Part shown: piece by piece, positions 57,200-62,223 of the stretch
How the letters are laid out: each line of letters opens with the position of its first letter
Numbering within the stretch: position 1 is the stretch's first letter
Source: F23-B02 sp946405205
GTDB lineage: Bacteria > Bacillota > Clostridia > Oscillospirales > Oscillospiraceae
DNA: 62,223 bases
Reading direction: 5' to 3'
NCBI GenBank assembly: GCA_946405205.1
Contig: CAMJGL010000012.1
Location: forward strand, 1-62,223
Translations under genes and position numbers: made by a program
Notes under the pieces: generated by a model
The model's input: only the letters and a program-made list of their open reading frames with translations
What the model was told of the DNA's origin: nothing
Database searches by the model: none

Positions 57200-58366
57200 A
57201 TGACTGAAAGACTTTACTATGCCGACAGCAAAATGAAACGCTTCACGGCCGCGGTCACCTCCTGCGAGGCGGTGAAGGACGGCTATGCAGTCACCCTCAA
57301 CCGCACGGCCTTCTTCCCCGAGGGCGGCGGCCAGGCGGGCGACAGCGGCCTGATAGGCAGGGCCCGCGTGTCCGATACGCAGGAGAAAAACGGAGAAATC
57401 ATACATTATGTAAACCAACCGCTCACCGTCGGGGAAGTGTACGACTGCGCGATCGACTGGGAAATACGCTTCCGCAGGATGCAAAATCACTCCGGCGAGC
57501 ATATTGTGTCGGGGCTCGTGCATAAGAAATACGGGTACAGCAACATCGGCTTTCACATGGGAAACGATTTTGTCACGATAGATTTCGACGGGGAGCTGAC
57601 ATGGGAGCAGCTTGCGGAGCTCGAGCGTGAGGCAAATCTTGCGGTCGCGGCAGATCATAAGATAAGCGCCTCGTTCCCGCCGGAGGAGGTGCTGGAAAAG
57701 CTTCAATACCGCAGCAAGCTGGAGCTGACGGAAAATGTCCGCATCGTTGAGATAGAAAACGTGGATATCTGCGCCTGCTGTGCGCCTCACCTTTCCTCGA
57801 CCGCGGAGGTTGGCATGATAAAAATACTTGACAGCGAGCGCCGCCGCAGGGGAGGTGAGGGCGTCAGGATAAGCATGCTCTGCGGCCTGGACGCCTATGA
57901 AAACGCCGTGGTGACCCAGAATAACAACACGGAGATATCCATGCTGCTGTCCGCCAAGCGAAACGAGACGGCGGCAGCCGTTCGCCGCGTTATGAAAGAG
58001 CAGGAGAAGCTCAAGGCAAGGGTGTCCGAGCTCAGCCGCGAGCTTGCCGCATGCAGGGCTGCGGCGATAACTCCCACCGAGGGAAACATCTGCATATTCG
58101 ACTCGACGCTGGACGAGCCGGCGCTCAGGGCGCTCATAAACGAAGCCGTGAAGAAGTGCGGCGGCGTTGCGGCGGTGTTCTCCGGCAGCGACGATACCGG
58201 CTTCAGATACATAATCGGCAGCCGCAGCGTGGACCTGAAAAGTGCCGCAAAAGTGATAAACGAGGGCATATCCGGACGCGGAGGAGGCAGCCCGAATATG
58301 ATACAGGGAAACTGTACAGCATGCACAGAAACTATTCAAAAATTTTTAAATGATTTTACGGTTTAG
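57200..58366 (+). CDS. AlaX-type alanyl-tRNA editing protein with DHHA1 domain
   Basis: A 388-residue trans-editing protein predicted to hydrolyse mischarged Ser- or Gly-tRNA-Ala. The AlaRS-like beta domain (about residues 15-80, AFFPEGGGQAGDSG) precedes the metal-binding editing core: MQNHSGEHIVSG (HxxxH) and DICACCAPHLSS (Cys and His). A coiled coil (RRVMKEQEKLKARVSELSRELAACR) and a C-terminal DHHA1 domain (GGGSPNMIQGNC) follow, making it the long AlaX form. ATG at 57200 with CGGAG upstream. It lies 68 bases after the polymerase gene. Confidence 0.9.
   Translation: MTERLYYADSKMKRFTAAVTSCEAVKDGYAVTLNRTAFFPEGGGQAGDSGLIGRARVSDTQEKNGEIIHYVNQPLTVGEVYDCAIDWEIRFRRMQNHSGEHIVSGLVHKKYGYSNIGFHMGNDFVTIDFDGELTWEQLAELEREANLAVAADHKISASFPPEEVLEKLQYRSKLELTENVRIVEIENVDICACCAPHLSSTAEVGMIKILDSERRRRGGEGVRISMLCGLDAYENAVVTQNNNTEISMLLSAKRNETAAAVRRVMKEQEKLKARVSELSRELAACRAAAITPTEGNICIFDSTLDEPALRALINEAVKKCGGVAAVFSGSDDTGFRYIIGSRSVDLKSAAKVINEGISGRGGGSPNMIQGNCTACTETIQKFLNDFTV
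57406..57415 (+). repeat. TTATGTAAAC word, copy 10
   Basis: Exact copy in the AlaX gene, read as Tyr-Val-Asn, 434 bases after copy 9. Confidence 0.8.
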
Positions 58367-58441
58367 ACACAAAACATACAATTGTATAAGAAAAAATGGG
58401 CAAAAATGCCTCAAATTGTCGCTTTTCTGACCAAAACACAA

Positions 58442-58470
58442 TTGACAATAATATGACGCTTTGATACAAT
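58442..58470 (+). promoter_or_regulatory. Promoter of the dehydratase operon
   Basis: Consensus TTGACA and TACAAT with a 17-base spacer. The expected leader is about 65 bases and ends in GGGGGG before the GTG start. Confidence 0.8.
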
Positions 58471-58541
58471 ATACAGGTACATACAGGGCGTATAGCGCCT
58501 TGAAATAACACACCAAAAATTTTTATTATGGGGGGTTATCC

Positions 58542-59753
58542 GTGAGAGACCTTAAGCATCTGATCTACTTTGAGAATCTGCTTCAGGAAGCCAACAACGA
58601 ACTGGTGCAGCAGGCAAAGGCAGAGGGCAAATATGCGCTCGGCTACACCTGCTACTTCATGCCTGAAGTACTTCTCGACCTGCCCGGCTGCTTCTCCGTT
58701 CGTCTGAGAGCGCCGCGCTGCACTTCTCCCGACATCGCGACCTACTACATGTCCGCACGTGTTTGCCACTACGGACGCAGCCTCTTCGAGCGCGCACTCG
58801 AGGGCGGCTTCAACTTCCTTGACGCGCAGATGGCAACCGAGACCTGCACCGTCACCTGCCGCTTCCAGGAGCATCTCCAGCAGAAAAAGCTTGACTCCGT
58901 GAAGGATATGGACGTCATCAAGAACGATAAATTCTTCTGCGAATTTATCGACGTTCCCTTCAAAAACAGCGAGAACGATTATCACTACTACTACGATCAG
59001 CTCAAGCACCATGTGCTGGGCAAGCTCGAGGAGAATTTCGGTATCGACGTGTCCGACAAGGCACTGAAGGCCGCTATCAAGCAGCATAACGAGGTCTGCA
59101 AGCTCATAAACGAGATCGGCGACTACCGCAAGCTTGACAATCCGACCATCACCGGCTATGAGTTCCACGTGATCCAGCTCGTTTCTCTCGTATGCCCCAA
59201 GTACCTCATTCTTCCCTACCTGCGCGAGACCGCCAAGGAGCTCAAGACCCGCAAGCCCGACGAAAAGTGGCCGTTCCGCTGCAAGGTCGTTCTTGCCGGT
59301 TCCGAGAACGACGACCCCGGCTTCACTCAGCTTATCGAGAGCTGCGGCGCAGAGGTAGTCTGCGACCGTTACTGCTACGGCGCAGTCGAGTCCCGTCAGC
59401 CCATCGTGGTCGAGAAGGGCGAGGATCCCCTCATGGCGATCGCCCGTCATTATCTCAAGACCTCCAACTGCCCGCGCTTTATGCCTCAGGACGAGATGCG
59501 CGCAAGAAAGCAGCGCCTGGCAGACCTGGTCAAGGAGTATAATGCAGACGGTCTCATCGTTGTATCCAACAAGTTCTGTGAGTACTGGAGCTACGAGCGT
59601 GTTATCGACACGATCATAATGAAGCGCGACTTCGGAATCCCCGTATGCTCCATCGAGAAGGAATACCTGAACACCGCATCCGGCCAGCTCCGCACCCGCT
59701 TCCAGGCATTCGTTGAATCTGTCGAGATCAAGAAGATTCAGGAGGGCAAGTAA
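58542..59753 (+). CDS. 2-hydroxyacyl-CoA dehydratase-family subunit (HgdB/BcrB-like), 403 aa
   Basis: A 403-residue member of the 2-hydroxyacyl-CoA dehydratase/benzoyl-CoA reductase fold. The C-terminal phrase GLIVVSNKFCEYWSYERVID corresponds to the family's iron-sulphur cysteine motif, with further candidate Cys in YGAVESRQP-preceding ESCGAEVVCDRYC and in YTCYFMPE near the N-terminus. Such subunits hold a [4Fe-4S] cluster receiving one electron from an ATP-driven activase. GTG start. The next subunit starts two bases after the stop. The substrate cannot be told; lactoyl-, phenyllactoyl- or another 2-hydroxyacyl-CoA is possible. Confidence 0.85.
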   Translation: MRDLKHLIYFENLLQEANNELVQQAKAEGKYALGYTCYFMPEVLLDLPGCFSVRLRAPRCTSPDIATYYMSARVCHYGRSLFERALEGGFNFLDAQMATETCTVTCRFQEHLQQKKLDSVKDMDVIKNDKFFCEFIDVPFKNSENDYHYYYDQLKHHVLGKLEENFGIDVSDKALKAAIKQHNEVCKLINEIGDYRKLDNPTITGYEFHVIQLVSLVCPKYLILPYLRETAKELKTRKPDEKWPFRCKVVLAGSENDDPGFTQLIESCGAEVVCDRYCYGAVESRQPIVVEKGEDPLMAIARHYLKTSNCPRFMPQDEMRARKQRLADLVKEYNADGLIVVSNKFCEYWSYERVIDTIIMKRDFGIPVCSIEKEYLNTASGQLRTRFQAFVESVEIKKIQEGK

Positions 59754-59755
59754 TT

Positions 59756-61351
59756 ATGGATATTAAGAAAGCTTTTAGAGATTTTTGGTATGGCAAGCCT
59801 CACGGCGAGCGCCGCCTCGGCGATAACTATCTGCCCAAGACCGGCCTGTATAAGCACAGAGAATGGCGCGGCGTAAAGGATACCTTCTATTACTTCCACA
59901 ACATTTGGATGTACAACTACTTACATATGGTGCTGGACGTTATGAAGTACGGCGGCATCGTCAACTTCATGAAGGGCGTATGGAGATACCGCTGGGTAGG
60001 CCAGACCTATATTCCCGTTCTGCACTGGTTCGACCGCGGCATGGAAGGTCTGCGCGGCGAGGCTCTGCGCGCTTCCGCATGGCATTACCGCGGCATGGTC
60101 AACGCGACCATCGTCCAGTTTATGACCATGTTCAACTCCGACACCAAGATCCACGGCGGCAAGAAGAACGACGACTGGTATCACACCATCGCACATAACG
60201 AGACCGTATGGGGCGGTATGTTCTATCCCTGGTCCGACAAATTCAAGAACGTTGCCATGGAGATGATCCCCTACTTCGTCACCTGCCACGTCAACAGCCA
60301 CACCGTCCACAACTACATCGACGCAGTTCAGTCCATCGGCCTGCCCGGCGACCCCTGCCCGATGTGCCAGGCTGAGTCCGGTCTGTTCGTCCTTGACGAT
60401 ATGCCCGATTACAGCCCGTTCGTTGTCACCTGTAACGAGGCCTGCGACGCTTCCGTCGCCACCTCCATCCTGCAGGACTGGTTCTCCGACAAGCCTCTGT
60501 TCTCTCTCGGCATGCCCATGCAGTTTGACGATCCTCTGGTAAAGAAGTACGTCATGAAGGACATAGAGAAGTGCTGGAAGTTCGTCGAGGATCAGACCGG
60601 CGTTCCCTTCAACTGGGATCAGATGGTCAAGCGCATTGAGGCTCAGAACGAGCTGCAGAAGTTCGAGTGGGAAAAGTGGGAAGTTGCCGCGAAGACGAAT
60701 TCCTACCCCATCAACGGCGTCGCACAGGCTCTGTACCGCATCTACCAGTCCCAGTACGGCGATCTGCCCATCTGGCATTTCTGCGACAGCAAGGTCCGTA
60801 CTATCATGGAAAAGTGCGTGCGTGAGAAGATCAACACCTTCCCCAACACCCGCCACAGAGTGCTTGCATGGTCCTGCGCACCTCTGTACTACTCCAACTG
60901 GTGCACCTGGGCATACAATACATGGGGTCTGAATGTCGTCATGAACATGGACTCCCTGATGTTCGATATGACCATCCGTACCGACAGCTACGAGAATATG
61001 CTTGAGGACGTTGCTCAGTATCATATGTGGGCTCCCATGCGCCGCATGGCAGTCGGCGGTATGCATCACGTTTTCGAGCTGTGGGAGAACATGGAGCGCT
61101 TCAACTGCGACATGGTCGCAATGTACGATCAGCTCCAGTGCAAGGGCATGCAGGGCGTTCACGGCCTGTTCGAGGATGAGTTCCGTGAGAGAAACGTTCC
61201 CGCATTCTGGATCCCCCACGCGCTGCCTGACAGCCGCACCGTTTCCCGTGCTGAGATCCGTCGTATAATCAACGACTACATGACCACCGTTATGCACGAA
61301 GAGCCCCTGGATCCGTCCCTGCTCGAGCTCGACGACGACATGACCTGGTAA
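59756..61351 (+). CDS. 2-hydroxyacyl-CoA dehydratase-family subunit, long form (531 aa)
   Basis: A 531-residue protein, noticeably longer than the usual 380-480 residues of HgdA/HgdB-type subunits. The N-terminal 100 residues are Tyr/Trp-rich (FRDFWYGKPHGERRLGDNYLP, FYYFHNIWMYNYLHMV) with no match I know. Cys motifs that may bind the cluster are DPCPMCQAESG (about residue 200), WHFCDSK, and WSCAPLYYSNWCTWAY (about 379). The pairing with the 403-residue gene and the activase at the end of the operon defines the call. The C-terminus is acidic (LELDDDMTW). Its position relative to known classes is unclear. Confidence 0.75.
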   Translation: MDIKKAFRDFWYGKPHGERRLGDNYLPKTGLYKHREWRGVKDTFYYFHNIWMYNYLHMVLDVMKYGGIVNFMKGVWRYRWVGQTYIPVLHWFDRGMEGLRGEALRASAWHYRGMVNATIVQFMTMFNSDTKIHGGKKNDDWYHTIAHNETVWGGMFYPWSDKFKNVAMEMIPYFVTCHVNSHTVHNYIDAVQSIGLPGDPCPMCQAESGLFVLDDMPDYSPFVVTCNEACDASVATSILQDWFSDKPLFSLGMPMQFDDPLVKKYVMKDIEKCWKFVEDQTGVPFNWDQMVKRIEAQNELQKFEWEKWEVAAKTNSYPINGVAQALYRIYQSQYGDLPIWHFCDSKVRTIMEKCVREKINTFPNTRHRVLAWSCAPLYYSNWCTWAYNTWGLNVVMNMDSLMFDMTIRTDSYENMLEDVAQYHMWAPMRRMAVGGMHHVFELWENMERFNCDMVAMYDQLQCKGMQGVHGLFEDEFRERNVPAFWIPHALPDSRTVSRAEIRRIINDYMTTVMHEEPLDPSLLELDDDMTW

Positions 61352-61368
61352 TAGGAGGAGCAAAGAAT

Positions 61369-61581
61369 ATGAAAAAGTTTGTTTTGAAAGCTCTTGGCAT
61401 AGGCGGAGTTGCTTATGCGGCGCTGTTTGCAGTGTTTTTCTTTGACCTCGACGGCAAGTTCCTGTTCAATGTCTTTGAGCCCTTCATGAAGAATCACTAT
61501 GACAACATGGAGCGCAAGGATATGCTCACTATGCCGTACGATATGGATAAGTTCCCCGCATACAAGTACGACGAGATTTGA
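61369..61581 (+). CDS. Small single-helix membrane protein in dehydratase operon
   Basis: A 70-residue protein with one N-terminal membrane helix (about 6-27, ALGIGGVAYAALFAVFFFDLD) and a charged/aromatic tail (NHYDNMERKDMLTMPYDMDKFPAYKYDEI). TAGGAGGAGCAAAG precedes the ATG. It lies 17 bases after the long dehydratase subunit and just before a hairpin, then the activase. Its place suggests a role in anchoring or assembling the enzyme at the membrane (inference). I know no such subunit in characterised 2-hydroxyacyl-CoA dehydratases. Confidence 0.7.
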   Translation: MKKFVLKALGIGGVAYAALFAVFFFDLDGKFLFNVFEPFMKNHYDNMERKDMLTMPYDMDKFPAYKYDEI

Positions 61582-61594
61582 TCCTATAAACAAC

Positions 61595-61625
61595 ATGCCA
61601 ACTCTCTTTTCGGGAGAGTTGGCAT
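61595..61625 (+). terminator. Strong intercistronic hairpin before activase gene
   Basis: ATGCCAACTCTC pairs perfectly with GAGAGTTGGCAT around TTTTCGG. No U-run follows, so it may be a 3' stabiliser or processing site that lowers activase output, not a full terminator. Confidence 0.7.
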
Positions 61626-61672
61626 AATAAAGAAACCGTTAGTTTATTTTTTGATTATTGGAGGCAACACAA

Positions 61673-62223
61673 ATGAAATACTTTGGCGGCTGCGACGTAG
61701 GCTCGACCTACACCAAGGCAGTAATACTTGACGAAAACGGCAAGATGGTAGCGGACACCACTATCCGCAGCAAGATCAATTCCGAGGCATCCGCAGTAGC
61801 GGCAATGGAAGAAGTCTGCAGCAAGGCAGGCCTGAAGGACTCCAAGGAGCTTGCATACCTGATCGGTACCGGCTACGGCCGCAACAAGGTCCCCTTCGCA
61901 GATGAGAACATCTCCGAGATTTCTTGCCACGCAATGGGCGTACATATCACCGATCCTACCGTTAAGGCGATCATCGATATCGGCGGCCAGGACGTCAAGG
62001 GCATCAGCATCGACACCGACGGCACCGTAAAGAACTTCGCAATGAACGACAAGTGCGCAGCAGGTACCGGCCGCTTCTTCGAGGCAATGGCACGCTCCTT
62101 CGAGATGAGCCTGCCTGAGTTCTCCAAGCTCGCTCTTACCGCAAAGAACGTCATCCCCATCACCGCACAGTGCACCGTTTTCGCAGAGTCCGAGGTCATC
62201 ACCCTCGTCGGCGAAGGCAAGCC
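61673..62223 (+). CDS. 2-hydroxyacyl-CoA dehydratase activase (HgdC-like), 3' truncated by window edge
   Basis: The first 183 residues of an ASKHA-fold ATPase. MKYFGGCDVGSTYTKAVILD is the phosphate 1 loop, GTGYGR follows, AIIDIGGQDVKGI is the second phosphate motif, NDKCAAGTGRFFE and ITAQCTVFAESEV contain the two Cys (about 127 and 166) that each half-coordinate the bridging [4Fe-4S] cluster in the HgdC dimer. It shoots an electron into the dehydratase at the expense of ATP. GGAGGCAACACAA precedes the ATG. The rest lies beyond 62223. Confidence 0.93.
   Translation, partial: MKYFGGCDVGSTYTKAVILDENGKMVADTTIRSKINSEASAVAAMEEVCSKAGLKDSKELAYLIGTGYGRNKVPFADENISEISCHAMGVHITDPTVKAIIDIGGQDVKGISIDTDGTVKNFAMNDKCAAGTGRFFEAMARSFEMSLPEFSKLALTAKNVIPITAQCTVFAESEVITLVGEGK

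Noticed and set aside
56972..58339. A 455-codon minus-strand frame opposite the AlaX gene
   Set aside because: The plus-strand gene has catalytic HxxxH and CxxxH motifs and DHHA1; the minus frame has no domain.
59921..61363. A 480-codon minus-strand frame opposite the long dehydratase subunit
   Set aside because: Antisense of a well-supported gene; no motif, no ribosome binding site, His/Val/Asp-rich shadow composition.

Overview
The window looks like the chromosome of a GC-rich, spore-forming member of the Clostridia, most likely a gut Oscillospiraceae-type bacterium. The evidence is sigE with spoIIGA, a PolC-type replicative polymerase, three secreted proteins with SLH domains, a TTAGCACTC-N9-GAGTGCTAA (CIRCE) operator, sigma-A-like promoters, strong AGGAGG ribosome binding sites and a 2-hydroxyacyl-CoA dehydratase operon. 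Most of it is ordinary housekeeping DNA. Two stretches (about 25.4-26.5 kb and 46.4-47.5 kb) are visibly AT-richer and carry unrecognised genes.

Layout. 0-7.2 kb: the end of a TetR-like regulator, a large SLH surface protein, an MBL-fold hydrolase, a divergent pair of tiny genes (one ribbon-helix-helix), a DUF1275 membrane protein and four tRNAs (Val, Phe, Gly, Cys). 7.2-12.1 kb: Hsp33, a methyltransferase, a YerC/TrpR-like repressor, NfeD plus an SPFH protein, and a hexokinase of the eukaryotic sequence type. 12.1-17.8 kb: a zinc uptake operon (zur-znuA-znuC-znuB) behind a perfect 7-1-7 Fur-type box, then a polar amino acid ABC transporter whose binding protein appears circularly permuted. 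17.8-25 kb: a membrane-anchored exported protein, a CIRCE-associated Hsp20, and a glycogen operon (glgB-glgA-GH13) on the minus strand. 25-31.4 kb: a VOC protein, the AT-rich secreted/membrane pair, lysA, a tandem OB-fold SSB-like protein, deoC, and infC-rpmI-rplT with an L20-type leader. 31.4-36 kb: two SLH proteins around a hairpin-rich spacer bounded by two identical terminators, then sigE-spoIIGA. 36-46.4 kb: a transporter, then pyrH-frr-uppS-dxr-rseP-ispG-polC. 46.4-55 kb: an orphan membrane protein, a ydjGHI-like membrane-stress operon, ahcY, mgtE and an AEC transporter. 55-62.2 kb: a LexA-like S24 repressor divergent from a Y-family polymerase, an AlaX-type editing protein, and a 2-hydroxyacyl-CoA dehydratase operon that runs off the right edge.

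The observations most worth following are these. (1) A 10-base word, TTATGTAAAC, occurs ten times on the two strands, in five different codon phases and also outside genes, although chance predicts well under one copy. (2) The amino-acid binding protein at 15407-16207 has its family's C-terminal segment moved to the N-terminus. (3) The terminal dehydratase operon contains a small single-helix membrane protein and a hairpin in front of the activase gene. (4) An identical 33-base terminator appears twice, exactly 450 bases apart, around a hairpin-rich spacer.
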